Origin: Candidatus Latescibacterota bacterium | Lineage (GTDB): Bacteria; Latescibacterota; UBA2968; GCA-2709665 | Reading direction: 5' to 3' | Length of the DNA: 64,000 nt | Assembly (NCBI GenBank): GCA_012271065.1 | Contig: JAAXHE010000238.1 | Coordinates: 1 to 64,000 of the forward strand | In this document: positions 10,003-19,439 of the stretch, piece after piece | Numbering within the stretch: the first letter of the stretch is position 1 | Layout of the letters: each line of letters opens with the position of its first letter | Position numbers and translations under genes: made by a program | Notes under the pieces: model-generated | What the model saw: only the letters and a program-made list of their open reading frames with translations | The model's database searches: none | Told to the model about the DNA's origin: nothing

Positions 10003-11514
10003 ATGCGCTTCCGACACGTCAAATCGCTCACAAAACATACTGCCGTATACGGGATGGGCGACCTGCTCGGAAAGGCGACGGGCGTCCTTCTGGTGCCGGT
10101 ATACGCGCGCCTGCTGACGCCATCCGAAAATGGCGACATGGCCCTCGCGTATGCGTTTGTCAGTTTCAGTGTTCTCCTGTACGCCCTGGGTCTGAACCAT
10201 GCGCTCGTCCGCCATCTCTCTGTCGAGCGCGGCGACGAAGGCACACGCCTCAAGTTCAGCACGGCATACTGGACACTAATGGCAGTCGGCGTCCTGCTTT
10301 CTTTACTGGTATGGAATTCTGCGGCGCGCCTTGCCATCGTTTTTCTCAATTCCGCATCCTACGCCGACATCTTCCAGGTCGTCGCTGTCATTCTCCTGCT
10401 GGACACCCTGTCCGAGCCCTTTTTTACGCTGTGCAGAGTGCGGCAACGATCGGGAACCTACGCGTCTGTACGGTTCGTTCAGCACACACTGCAGCTTGGC
10501 CTGACCGTTTACCTGATCGTCTGGGAAGGTAACGGGGTACGCGCCATATTCTGGAGCAATCTGGTCAGTTCAGCCTTTGCCTTTCTCGCGCTTTGCCCAA
10601 CCGGGTTCCGGGTCCTCCGGCCCGTCTATTCGACATCGATCCTGCGCGAGCTTCTGCGCTTTGGTCTGCCCTTTGTACCCTCGGCTGCGGCACTGCTTCT
10701 GATAAACCTGTCCGACCGGTTGCTGCTGAAGTTCTTCCTGGGAAAGGACCCCGTCGGGGTCCTTCAGATCCTCTTCCGGTTCTGCCTCCCCATGCAGATG
10801 CTTACGCGTGTTTTTCGCTCCGCGTGGGCGCCGGGCGTCCTGGCCATTCCGGACAGAGCCGAGGCCCGTACCGTTGTCGCCCGGATGACAACCTACTTCG
10901 CGGCGGGAGCAACCCTGCTGCTTCTGGTGCTGTCCACCTTCGCACGCGATCTCATTCTGCTGGGCTGCGGAAGCAATGCCGCTGAATACCTGCCGGCTCA
11001 GGGTGTCATTCCCATTGTAACCCTTGCATTCCTGTTATCCGGCCTGTACATTATATTGACAGCCGGCGTATACGCGGAGGGCCGTTCACGCATGCTTCCG
11101 CTTGTCGTGGGCGTGGGCGCGGCCGTCAATGTGGGATTCAACCTCCTGCTCATCCCGCGTATGGGCGTGCATGGCGCCGCCTGGAGTACGCTGGCCGCAT
11201 ACGGCGTCATGGTTGTTTTTCTGTATCTCCACACAAAGCGATTCTACCCGGTCGCCTACGAGTACGCCAGGCTCGCGAAGGTCGCCATCGCCGGCGGTAT
11301 CGTATTTATCGGCGTATCCGGATTTGTGCCCGATGCCAGTCCGTCCGGCATCATCACACGGTGTATTCTGTTGCTGGCTTATCCATTTATCCTGTGGGGA
11401 TGGAACTTCCTTGAATCCGGAGAGTGGCAGGAGATCCGGCAACTCTTCCGGCTGCAGAGGCGGGCGGGTGTAGAAGCTGATGAATCATCGGCGGACAGGA
11501 CCGAAGTTCCCTGA
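10003..11514 (+). CDS. polysaccharide flippase (Wzx/MATE-like)
   Basis: An inner-membrane protein of about 503 residues with roughly 12-14 hydrophobic helices, opening with SLTKHTAVYGMGDLLGKATG. This is the usual N-terminus of O-antigen/lipid-linked oligosaccharide flippases of the MOP superfamily. It probably moves a lipid-linked glycan across the inner membrane. The ATG at 10003 is preferred over an in-frame TTG at 9964, which adds a polar tail. The substrate cannot be read from sequence. The next gene downstream starts 17 nt after the stop. Confidence 0.8.
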   Translation: MRFRHVKSLTKHTAVYGMGDLLGKATGVLLVPVYARLLTPSENGDMALAYAFVSFSVLLYALGLNHALVRHLSVERGDEGTRLKFSTAYWTLMAVGVLLSLLVWNSAARLAIVFLNSASYADIFQVVAVILLLDTLSEPFFTLCRVRQRSGTYASVRFVQHTLQLGLTVYLIVWEGNGVRAIFWSNLVSSAFAFLALCPTGFRVLRPVYSTSILRELLRFGLPFVPSAAALLLINLSDRLLLKFFLGKDPVGVLQILFRFCLPMQMLTRVFRSAWAPGVLAIPDRAEARTVVARMTTYFAAGATLLLLVLSTFARDLILLGCGSNAAEYLPAQGVIPIVTLAFLLSGLYIILTAGVYAEGRSRMLPLVVGVGAAVNVGFNLLLIPRMGVHGAAWSTLAAYGVMVVFLYLHTKRFYPVAYEYARLAKVAIAGGIVFIGVSGFVPDASPSGIITRCILLLAYPFILWGWNFLESGEWQEIRQLFRLQRRAGVEADESSADRTEVP

Positions 11515-11531
11515 TTTCAACTCTGCGACAG

Positions 11532-11897
11532 ATGGAATACAAAACGTACATGAAGCTGCCGTACAAGGCACGACAGGCCGCGGGGAAAGTTCGTCGCTTC
11601 TTCCTGGCTCACTTTCGGAAGTCCTATGTTGCCGAGCAGGCAACGCTGCTTGCGGGTGAATGCAACCGGTGCGGAAACTGCTGCGAGATCCTTTTCAAGT
11701 GTCCCTTCCTGGTCAAACAGGACGATGGATTCTCCGTCTGCAGCATCTACGAGAACCGGCCGCTCCAGTGCAACGCGTTTCCGATCGACGAGAGATGCCT
11801 TGCAGATGTGAAGTTCGAATGCACGTTCAGCTTCGAAAAGAGCCCCGCGCCTGAACCGGACCGGTCGAAACCACTGCTTCAGATCGGATCCCATTGA
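11532..11897 (+). CDS. YkgJ-type cysteine cluster protein
   Basis: A 121-residue cytoplasmic protein with the CxxCxxCC motif of the YkgJ/UPF0153 family (C44, C47, C50, C51), then C57, C70, C80 and C89, all conserved metal-ligand positions. The family is predicted to bind zinc or an iron-sulfur cluster; its reaction is not established. PLQCNAFPID is the family's R/QCxxFP element. It is short but complete, and close behind the flippase gene. Confidence 0.8.
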   Translation: MEYKTYMKLPYKARQAAGKVRRFFLAHFRKSYVAEQATLLAGECNRCGNCCEILFKCPFLVKQDDGFSVCSIYENRPLQCNAFPIDERCLADVKFECTFSFEKSPAPEPDRSKPLLQIGSH

Positions 11898-12066
11898 CCG
11901 GAATCCCGGAACTTCCGTTATCGCGTCCCGTCTCATAGATATATCACCATTCATCCGGTCCCGCCGCGTTGCTTGCGCTGCTTGCGTTGCGCTTGTCGAA
12001 ACGGCTTGTCGAAGTGCCCGCGTACGGTCCGGGCTTCACCGATTCGGGAGGCTGTGCTCACGAGAG

Positions 12067-12786
12067 ATGGACACGGAAGCAAAGCTCAAAGACGGCGCCG
12101 GACGATACGCCCGAAAGGGCGTGAGCTGCGCTCTTTTCTGCCTTCTGACAGTTGGCGCCGCCCGCTGCCCGGCACAACTTCTGGATCCGCCCGCATCATT
12201 CACGATGGCGAGGCTTAAATTCGGCGGCGGCGGAGACTGGTACAACGGGCCCACCGAGATTCCCAACCTTCTGGCCTTTATCCAAAGTCGAACGACGATC
12301 CGCACAGCCGAACGGGAAGCCAGAATCGAAATCATGGATGAGGACCTTTTCGCCTATCCCGTTCTGTACCTCACCGGTCACGGAAATATCCGATTTACGG
12401 AAGATGAGGTCGTACGCCTTCGCACGTACCTGGAACACGGAGGCTTTCTCTTTGCCAACGACGACTACGGACTCGATAAAGCCTTTCGCCGTGAAATAAC
12501 CAGAACCTTCCCCGATAAAGAACTGGTTGAATTGCCGCCTTCATTCGGCATCTTTCAACACCCCTTCCCGTTTCCGGACGGCCTGCCCAAAATCCACGAA
12601 CACGACGGCAAACGACCGCAGGCTTTTGGCATTTTTCACGAGGGGCGGCTTGTGGTGTTCTACAATTACGAGTCCGACCTGGGGGACGGTTGGAACGATG
12701 CCGCTGTACACAATGATCCGCCCGAGAAACGGGATGCCGCCCTGAAGATGGGGACGAACGTCGTTATCTGGGCGCTCACGCACTGA
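12067..12786 (+). CDS. DUF4159 protein with signal peptide
   Basis: A 239-residue protein opening with a basic/hydrophobic leader (GVSCALFCLLTVGAARCPAQ), so likely exported. The rest matches DUF4159: ARLKFGGGGDWYNGPTEIPN, a strand-turn region VLYLTGHGNIRFTEDEV, then LEHGGFLFANDDYG and GIFHEGRLVVFYNYESDLGD. The fold resembles a glutamine-amidotransferase-like alpha/beta unit without an evident catalytic Cys. DUF4159 usually sits with MoxR/DUF58 genes, as here. It is first in an operon running to 21352. Function is unknown. Confidence 0.75.
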   Translation: MDTEAKLKDGAGRYARKGVSCALFCLLTVGAARCPAQLLDPPASFTMARLKFGGGGDWYNGPTEIPNLLAFIQSRTTIRTAEREARIEIMDEDLFAYPVLYLTGHGNIRFTEDEVVRLRTYLEHGGFLFANDDYGLDKAFRREITRTFPDKELVELPPSFGIFQHPFPFPDGLPKIHEHDGKRPQAFGIFHEGRLVVFYNYESDLGDGWNDAAVHNDPPEKRDAALKMGTNVVIWALTH

Positions 12787-12839
12787 CCGTGCGGCGGTAG
12801 CGGTGTAAACGCGCCTCCGAACTTGCGTTTCCCTCAACT

Positions 12840-15800
12840 ATGACCGGAACATCCGCAAATGACGCGTACCTGAGCCTGCTAGGCAGGCTGAACGCGCTTC
12901 GGAAAAGGCAGGTTGCCGCCCGCAGCCTTTACGGCGCGGGTCTGGCTCTTTGCACGGCATTGACCTGCTTTGTCGTTCTGCTGATCCTGGAAACCGTCCT
13001 GTATCTTTCGCCGGCGGTCAAGGTGGCTGTCGAGGCATCCGCCGCGCTTGTTGTGGCCGGGCTTGGGGTATTGTACTGTCTTCGCCCTCTATACCTTCCG
13101 CCCTCCCCGGAAGCCGTCGCATTGCAGGTCGAACACGCGTTCGGTGGCCTTCAGCAGCGCCTGATCAGCGCATTACAGCTCAGGGGCACCGACAAAGACG
13201 CCGACTATTCGTCTCCCATGGTCGATGCCGCGGTGATTCAGGCGGATGAGGCGCTGGCGAAGCTGAACCTGGAACCCCTGGTCGCCCGGACCCAGCCCCT
13301 GCGGATGGCTGCCGTCTGCGGTTCGCTGGGCCTGGTCATTCTCGTGGCTTTCGCCATTCTGCCCGGACCGCTTACCGCGGCCGCAGGCCGGCTTGCCCGA
13401 CCGGCGACGGCCTTCGTCCGTCCGCCCGAGACGTTTATTTCCCTGCATCCCGGAAGCGCCGAAATCATCGCGGGGGAACCCCTTGCGATAACGGCGACCG
13501 TGACCGGCGTCGTACCTCTGCAGGCTCACCTCCTGTTGCGGGAAGACGATGCGTGGGCGTCCCTTGAACTCTCGGTCCGCAACGGGAGGATCGCGCACGT
13601 GATACCCGCCGTGACGCGGTCGTTCCAGTACCGTCTTCGCGCGAACGATGCGGCAACCCCTGTTTACAAGGTCACCGCGAAGCCCCGGCCAATGGCAATG
13701 AAGATTCGCCACGACAATCGTTATCCGGCGTATACGGGGCTGGTCGAAGTCCGTGACGTCGATGGCGGCGACATTGTAGCGATCGCCGGAACGTCGACCG
13801 CACTTCGTGTCCAATCCAGCCTACCGTTGAGCGGGGCAGAAATCGTCTTCGACGACAGTATCGCTTCAACTGCGCAGATCGAAGGACGTTTCGCTCTATT
13901 CAATCTGACCGTCAGACAGAATCGACGATATACAATCGCTTTGCTTGATACGCACGATATCGCCAACGCGAATCCGGTAGAATACCGCGTGGTTGCCCTT
14001 CAGGACCATCCGCCTGAAATACGCCTGCTCCGACCGGGTAAAGACACCGAACTGGGGGAAGATATGCGGGTTCCTCTGTTCGTGGAAGCCCGTGACGACT
14101 TCGGCGTTTCAAGAATCGAAATCCGATACCGCGTGAACGATTTCGAGACCGAGGAGATCCTGCCCTTTCCCATGGACAACCCGGGCGCGGGAGAACTCAC
14201 CCGGACCTATGTGTGGGATCTCTCCGGCCTGGACCTGCTGCCGGGCGATCGGGTCGTCTTCAGGCTGCGCGCGTATGACGGCAATACGGTATCCGGTCCA
14301 GGCATAACGGAAACACCGGCCTTCACCATCCGCTTTCCGTCTCTGCTGGAAATCCACCGGCAGACGCAACAGGCTCACGAAGAGGGTCTGGAACGGATGA
14401 CTGCCATCCGGGAAGAGGGTGAGGCGGTGCGGGAACGTCTTGAGGAGATCGCGCAACGGCTGTTGAAGGAAAGACAGATGCAATGGCAGCACGGCAAGGA
14501 GCTTGAAACCGCAATCGATGACCAGGCCGCCGCCTCGGAAAAGCTTGAAAGCGTGAGCAAGAAACTCGAAGAAACGCTCGGCAGGCTCCGGCAGAGCGGA
14601 CTTCTTGGGGACGAAACCCTACAAAAACTGAATCAGATTCAGGGACTGCTCTCCGAAATCGAAACGCCACGGTTGAAACAAGCCATGGAGGAACTTCGCG
14701 GCGCAATGCAGCGCGTCGATTCCAAAGCCGTGGAGAAGGCCCTGAAGGCGTTTCGCGGCGAACAGGAAGGATTTCAAGAGTCGCTGGAACGGACGATTGC
14801 CCTGCTGCGGCAACTGCGCACGGAACAGGCCCTGGATGCGTTGGCTCAGACCCTGGAAGCGCTGTCCCGTGAGCAGCGTCGCTTGGCTGATAACCTCGGC
14901 GATCAGCGGGTCCCATCGTCCGTGGCGGGACAGCAGGACGCGATCGCAAAGCGGACCGGTTCGTTTGAGGACGAGCTTGCGGAGGCTGCCGAAGAAATTC
15001 GGGAATTCCCGGAAGCGGCGAACGAACTCGAAGGTCTGGCGGAACGGTTTGAAGCGCAGCGCATCCCCGAACGCATGCGGGGCGTCAGTCGCAACCTGCG
15101 CGGCGGTGCAGAAAGGTTGGCCCGAATCGGCGGCGCCCGGATAGCCGGAGACCTCGAAGGGTTCGCAAAGGAACTCCACGAGGCCAGGCAGGCATTCGTC
15201 AACAGCCGGAAAGAAGCGCTGCTGCGCCATCTCAACAAGATGACGCACAACCTGCTGGGACTCTCAGTCGCGCAGGAACAGACCGCGCGCAAGGCCGGAG
15301 GAATTTCCCGGGAAAGCGATCCGGCGCCCCTGGCGATCAAGCAGGCCCGTATACTGGCGGGCGCGACGCGCCTGGCGAACCACTTGATGGAAGCCGCCCA
15401 CCGGTCCTATTTTGTGACGCCTGAAACCGGCGCCGCGCTGGGTCGGGCGCTCATCAAGGTCCGTGAGACCGCAGGGCACTTCCAGGCCGGGTCCGGTTCC
15501 CAAGCGGCAGCTTCCGGCAAGGACGCGATGGGCGCGCTGAACGAAGCCGCAATGGCGCTCCGCAGGGTGACCAGGGACATCGCTGCTGCCGGTTCCTCGG
15601 TGGGTCTGGAAGAAATGCTACAGCGCATGCAGGAGCTGGCAGACCAGCAATCCGGCCTTAACGCACAGAGTGAATCCACGCTCAACCCGGGGCGCGAGCC
15701 GTCGGGAGATCAGGGTTTGCAGATGAGCCTCGCCCAGATGGCGGCCCGTCAGAGGGCCATCCAGGAGGCGTTGCGGGAAATCCGCCGGCAGATGGGCAGC

Positions 15801-16175
15801 CGGCGACATGCGCTGCTCGGCGATCTGGATCACATCGCGTCCGAGATGGAGGCCGTGATCCAGGAGATGAAGAGCCGCCGCGCAGGAAGACCGACGCTTG
15901 AACGGCAGCGCAGAATTCTCGCGCGCCTGCTCGATGCGCAGCGCTCGATTCGCGAACGCGGCCGAAGCAACGATCGGCGCGCACGGCGAGGTTCCGACCT
16001 CGCGTACCAGGGTCCCGGCTCGTTGCCGCCAAATCTGGGCGAAGCGGACAACCCGCTTCGAAGGCGACTCCGGGATGCGCTCGATGCGGGTTTCGCCGCT
16101 GAATACCAGCGACTCATCCGCAGCTACTTCGAGTCTTTAATGGAGGACGCGCTGAAAAGCGAAGATTCCCGATGA
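12840..16175 (+). CDS. giant DUF4175-like membrane/coiled-coil protein
   Basis: An 1,111-residue protein. Two transmembrane helices (about 29-52 and 57-80) are followed by a beta-rich region to about 500 with Ig-like stretches (SLHPGSAEIIAGEPLAITAT, IEIRYRVN). Then come about 500 residues of Glu/Arg/Gln-rich coiled coil (EGLERMTAIREEGEAVRERL onward) and a basic C-terminus. This is the DUF4175 layout found beside MoxR/DUF58/DUF4159 genes. It is anchored at the inner membrane, and the domain order suggests that the beta and coiled regions are periplasmic. The stop overlaps the next start (ATGA), so expression is coupled to the TPR gene. Molecular role unknown. Confidence 0.7.
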   Translation: MTGTSANDAYLSLLGRLNALRKRQVAARSLYGAGLALCTALTCFVVLLILETVLYLSPAVKVAVEASAALVVAGLGVLYCLRPLYLPPSPEAVALQVEHAFGGLQQRLISALQLRGTDKDADYSSPMVDAAVIQADEALAKLNLEPLVARTQPLRMAAVCGSLGLVILVAFAILPGPLTAAAGRLARPATAFVRPPETFISLHPGSAEIIAGEPLAITATVTGVVPLQAHLLLREDDAWASLELSVRNGRIAHVIPAVTRSFQYRLRANDAATPVYKVTAKPRPMAMKIRHDNRYPAYTGLVEVRDVDGGDIVAIAGTSTALRVQSSLPLSGAEIVFDDSIASTAQIEGRFALFNLTVRQNRRYTIALLDTHDIANANPVEYRVVALQDHPPEIRLLRPGKDTELGEDMRVPLFVEARDDFGVSRIEIRYRVNDFETEEILPFPMDNPGAGELTRTYVWDLSGLDLLPGDRVVFRLRAYDGNTVSGPGITETPAFTIRFPSLLEIHRQTQQAHEEGLERMTAIREEGEAVRERLEEIAQRLLKERQMQWQHGKELETAIDDQAAASEKLESVSKKLEETLGRLRQSGLLGDETLQKLNQIQGLLSEIETPRLKQAMEELRGAMQRVDSKAVEKALKAFRGEQEGFQESLERTIALLRQLRTEQALDALAQTLEALSREQRRLADNLGDQRVPSSVAGQQDAIAKRTGSFEDELAEAAEEIREFPEAANELEGLAERFEAQRIPERMRGVSRNLRGGAERLARIGGARIAGDLEGFAKELHEARQAFVNSRKEALLRHLNKMTHNLLGLSVAQEQTARKAGGISRESDPAPLAIKQARILAGATRLANHLMEAAHRSYFVTPETGAALGRALIKVRETAGHFQAGSGSQAAASGKDAMGALNEAAMALRRVTRDIAAAGSSVGLEEMLQRMQELADQQSGLNAQSESTLNPGREPSGDQGLQMSLAQMAARQRAIQEALREIRRQMGSRRHALLGDLDHIASEMEAVIQEMKSRRAGRPTLERQRRILARLLDAQRSIRERGRSNDRRARRGSDLAYQGPGSLPPNLGEADNPLRRRLRDALDAGFAAEYQRLIRSYFESLMEDALKSEDSR

Positions 16176-17998
16176 AGATTTGGACACCGTCAAATGCCGT
16201 CCCTGTACTTGCGGCGCTTCTGTTGTCCGCTCCGGTGGATCTGCCCGCCGCCACTGCCCGGGAAACCCTCAGACAGGCCAACGCAAAGGAAGCCTCCGGC
16301 GACCTGAGAGAAGCGTTGCGTCTCTATAGGAAACTCCTGAGAAGGTATCCTTACCGCACGGACATCCTCCTTCGCATAGAATCGGTTCTTTCCCGTACCG
16401 GGCGCCGCAGCGAAGCCGTTCGCCTCCTGGAGGCCCACCTTCAAAAGAGGCCGAAGGACACGACGGTCCGCCTCCGGCTGGCGGACGTACAGTCGGAAAC
16501 GGGCAACCTGAAGGCGGCAATTGTACACTGGAACCGTATCGTCGCAGGTGCTGTTGATGCGGGAACGATTGAGCGTGTCGCGCGCAACTTCCTGAAATAC
16601 AACCTCCCGTCGCGGGCGCTTTCTGTTTGCAGGCGGGGACGCGACATCCTGAAAAACCCGCGCCTGTTCGCCGGAGAAATGGCTGAAATTGCCGAACGGC
16701 TCGCGCGATATCCTGACGCCGTCGCCGAGTACCTCGTCTTCGTTCGCCAACAGCCCCAATCAGTGGGGCAGGTCGAAACGCGCTTCAGGCACTACGCACG
16801 GGAGGGCGACCAGCAGGACCGGATTCTCGCCACGCTCGGCCAGGAGGTCCGAACGCATCCCGCCGACGAGATTGCCCTGCGCCTGTTCACGGAGTACGCC
16901 ATGGCGGCAGGTCTTGAGGGACCGGCGCTACGGGTCTGTGCGACGATTCCACGCATCGGTCCGCTTCAGGTGACGCACCTGTTACGCCTCGCCCGTCACG
17001 CCTTCGAGGCCGGCCGGTTCGCCACGGCGGCCGATGCCTATCGCCTGGTTCTGGCCGGCTCCAGCGCCATCGCCCGACAACCGGAAGCGCTACTGGGCCT
17101 GGGGAGGGCGAGCGAAGGACTGTCGCAGGTCGACACGGCCGCGTCCCTTTTCCGGAGCCTGGTCGACAGATTTCCCCGAACGCTCTACGCCCATGAGGCC
17201 GGTTTTCGGCTGGGTCGACTCCTGCGCCGGGTCTATCGCGATACCTCGGCCGCGCTGGACGCGTTCCGCTCGGTCGCCGGAGCGAAGAGGCGTACTTCCT
17301 GGCGTTACCACGCGCTGTTCGAGATCGCGGATATGTTGATCGTCTCGGACCGGCTTGCGGAAGCCCGGTCGGTTTACGCCCGCGTCGTCCGTGAACAACG
17401 GGGCAGGGAAGACGCCTCGCAGGCTCGTTTCGGTATCGCCGAATGCCATTTCCTGTCCGGCGACATCGACGCCGCCCGCGGTGTCATCGACAGCCTGCTG
17501 TCGGGCTCGTCGGATCGATTCGCGTTCAACGACGCGCTGCGGCTCTCGGTCCTGCTCGAGTACGCGGACGAAGAAGACGACGGGGTGCTGCGGTCTTTTG
17601 CGGCGGCGTCCAGGCTCGTTCGCCGGCAGCAAACGGACGCGGCCCTGGCCGCGTTCCGGACGTTTACGAAAACCCATCCGAATTCGAGGCTTATGGATCG
17701 CGCGCTGGCCAGTCAAATCGCCCTTCTGGACACGCTCGGCAGGTACAACGAAGCCATTCAAACGTCCCGGCAAATGCTTGAAAGCGTCCCATGGAGCCCG
17801 CTGTGCCCCGGCGCAATGGTGACCGTGGGCAGGATCTACGACCGGAAACTCGGACAATACATGGACGCGTTGAAAACGTACGAATCCGTTCTTTCAGCAT
17901 ATCCGCACAGCTTTGAGGCCGCGGAGGCCCGGGAAAAGGTTCGAACGCTTCGACAGAAAATCAAGACCCTCGAAGCCGTCCCCAGGGAGCCCGGATAA
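16172..17998 (+). CDS. secreted TPR-repeat protein
   Basis: 608 residues with an N-terminal export signal (VPVLAALLLSAPVDLPAATA), then TPR-like helix pairs through most of the length. Examples are EASGDLREALRLYRKLLRRY, RRSEAVRLLEAHLQKRP, VDTAASLFRSLVDRFPRTLY and KLGQYMDALKTYESVLSAYP. It probably acts as a periplasmic scaffold for the neighbouring DUF4175-like and MoxR/DUF58 proteins. No enzymatic domain is visible. The start overlaps the upstream stop by 4 nt and the stop directly abuts the next GTG start. Confidence 0.75.
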   Translation: MKIWTPSNAVPVLAALLLSAPVDLPAATARETLRQANAKEASGDLREALRLYRKLLRRYPYRTDILLRIESVLSRTGRRSEAVRLLEAHLQKRPKDTTVRLRLADVQSETGNLKAAIVHWNRIVAGAVDAGTIERVARNFLKYNLPSRALSVCRRGRDILKNPRLFAGEMAEIAERLARYPDAVAEYLVFVRQQPQSVGQVETRFRHYAREGDQQDRILATLGQEVRTHPADEIALRLFTEYAMAAGLEGPALRVCATIPRIGPLQVTHLLRLARHAFEAGRFATAADAYRLVLAGSSAIARQPEALLGLGRASEGLSQVDTAASLFRSLVDRFPRTLYAHEAGFRLGRLLRRVYRDTSAALDAFRSVAGAKRRTSWRYHALFEIADMLIVSDRLAEARSVYARVVREQRGREDASQARFGIAECHFLSGDIDAARGVIDSLLSGSSDRFAFNDALRLSVLLEYADEEDDGVLRSFAAASRLVRRQQTDAALAAFRTFTKTHPNSRLMDRALASQIALLDTLGRYNEAIQTSRQMLESVPWSPLCPGAMVTVGRIYDRKLGQYMDALKTYESVLSAYPHSFEAAEAREKVRTLRQKIKTLEAVPREPG

Positions 17999-19357
17999 GT
18001 GACCGTCCACGACCGCAGATTCTCCAGGATATCCGTCGCGGGTCTGCGCGGGGCGCTGAATCTCGATCGCGCTCCGCGCGCGACACCCGGCCATCTTCTC
18101 AGGGTCATGGCGGTGAGTCTGTGCCTGTTCGGCGCCTCTTCGAATGCGGCCGCCGACAAACTGCTCATCCCCATGGATCCCGGGCAGGCGAATCATCTCA
18201 AGGCCTACGGGCTCGCCTTCTGGGCGCTGCAGCATAGCATAGACGTGGAGTGGCTGCTCAACTACCGCGGCGGCGCCTTTATGATGGATTACCTGGAATC
18301 GGCGGCCGGGGAGGCGCGTCTGCGCGACGTCGATTTCGAGCGTATCGCCGGAGCCGATGCCGTTCGAATCTATTCGGAAATCGAACAGGGAAACATGAAT
18401 ACCGTTCGGCTGGAGAAGGCGCCGAAAATCGCCGTCTATTCTCCGCCCAGCAAACAACCCTGGGACGACGCGGTCACACTGGCACTGTCCTACGCCGAAA
18501 TTCCGTACGACATTCTCTGGGACGAGGAGGTCCTGGCAGGGAAGCTCTCCGAGTACGACTGGCTGCATCTGCACCACGAGGATTTCACCGGTCAGTACGG
18601 GAAATTCTACCGCAGCCACGGCCATGAACTCTGGTATCGACGTCAGCAGACCGAGTTTGAAAGCCTCGCCAGGCGCCTCGGTTTCAGAAAGGTCTCCGTG
18701 GAAAAAGGCGCCGTTGCCCGGGCGATCCTGGAATACATCTCCGAAGGCGGTTTCGTATTTGCCATGTGTTCCGCCACGGACACCTTCGACATTGCCCTGG
18801 CCGCGGCAGGCGTGGACATTGTGGATACCGTGTACGACGGGGACCCGCCCCAACCCGACGCGCAGGCCAGGTTGGATTTTTCAAGGACGATCGCCTTCGA
18901 GAACTTTTCTCTGGTCACGGACCCCATGGAATATGAACACGCCGACATCGACGTCTCGCCCGCCACCGGGGCGCGGTTCCGCGGACCCGACGCAGATGCA
19001 TTCACGCTGTTTGAGTTCTCGGCCAAATTCGATCCGGTGCCCGCCATGCTCACCCAGAACCACGTGCCCGTCGTCCGGGGATTTCTGGGTCAGACCACGG
19101 CGTTTCGTAAGAGTCGAATCAAAAAGTCCGTCACCATCATGGGCGAAGTCAGCGGTACGGAGCAGGTCAAATACATCCACGGAAACGTCGGCCGGGGCAC
19201 GTTTACCTTTTATGCCGGACACGACCCGGAAGACTATCGCCACTTCGTGGGAGACCCGCCCACGCAACTCGCGCTGCGCAGAAACTCGCCCGGATATCGT
19301 CTCATCCTGAACAACATCCTGTTCCCGGCAGCCAAAAAACAGAAACGCAAGACCTGA
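17999..19357 (+). CDS. conserved 'asparagine synthetase B-like' protein, really unknown
   Basis: A 452-residue protein with GTG start and a signal-like leader (VMAVSLCLFGASSNAAA). It belongs to a family common in Bacteroidota and relatives, often labelled asparagine synthetase B in databases. Hallmarks seen here are IPMDPGQANHLKAYGLAFW, LLNYRGGAFMM, APKIAVYSPPSKQPWDDAVT, YDWLHLHHEDFTGQYGKFY and TFTFYAGHDPEDYRHFVGDP. There is no N-terminal Cys glutaminase and no SGGxDS ATP-pyrophosphatase loop, so the synthetase label is not supported. The HLHHEDF and GHDPEDY motifs suggest a metal or sugar-binding site. It lies in the MoxR operon. Confidence 0.7.
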   Translation: MTVHDRRFSRISVAGLRGALNLDRAPRATPGHLLRVMAVSLCLFGASSNAAADKLLIPMDPGQANHLKAYGLAFWALQHSIDVEWLLNYRGGAFMMDYLESAAGEARLRDVDFERIAGADAVRIYSEIEQGNMNTVRLEKAPKIAVYSPPSKQPWDDAVTLALSYAEIPYDILWDEEVLAGKLSEYDWLHLHHEDFTGQYGKFYRSHGHELWYRRQQTEFESLARRLGFRKVSVEKGAVARAILEYISEGGFVFAMCSATDTFDIALAAAGVDIVDTVYDGDPPQPDAQARLDFSRTIAFENFSLVTDPMEYEHADIDVSPATGARFRGPDADAFTLFEFSAKFDPVPAMLTQNHVPVVRGFLGQTTAFRKSRIKKSVTIMGEVSGTEQVKYIHGNVGRGTFTFYAGHDPEDYRHFVGDPPTQLALRRNSPGYRLILNNILFPAAKKQKRKT

Positions 19358-19439
19358 CCGCGATCCCCCCGGCCGACGTCCGGCATCCGGGAGATTCGAC
19401 GGAAACGGTTACGACCACCCCGCGAAGGATAGCCCGACC

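Noticed and set aside
17999..19357. Asparagine synthetase function
   Set aside because: Neither the N-terminal Cys glutaminase nor the ATP PP-loop is present.
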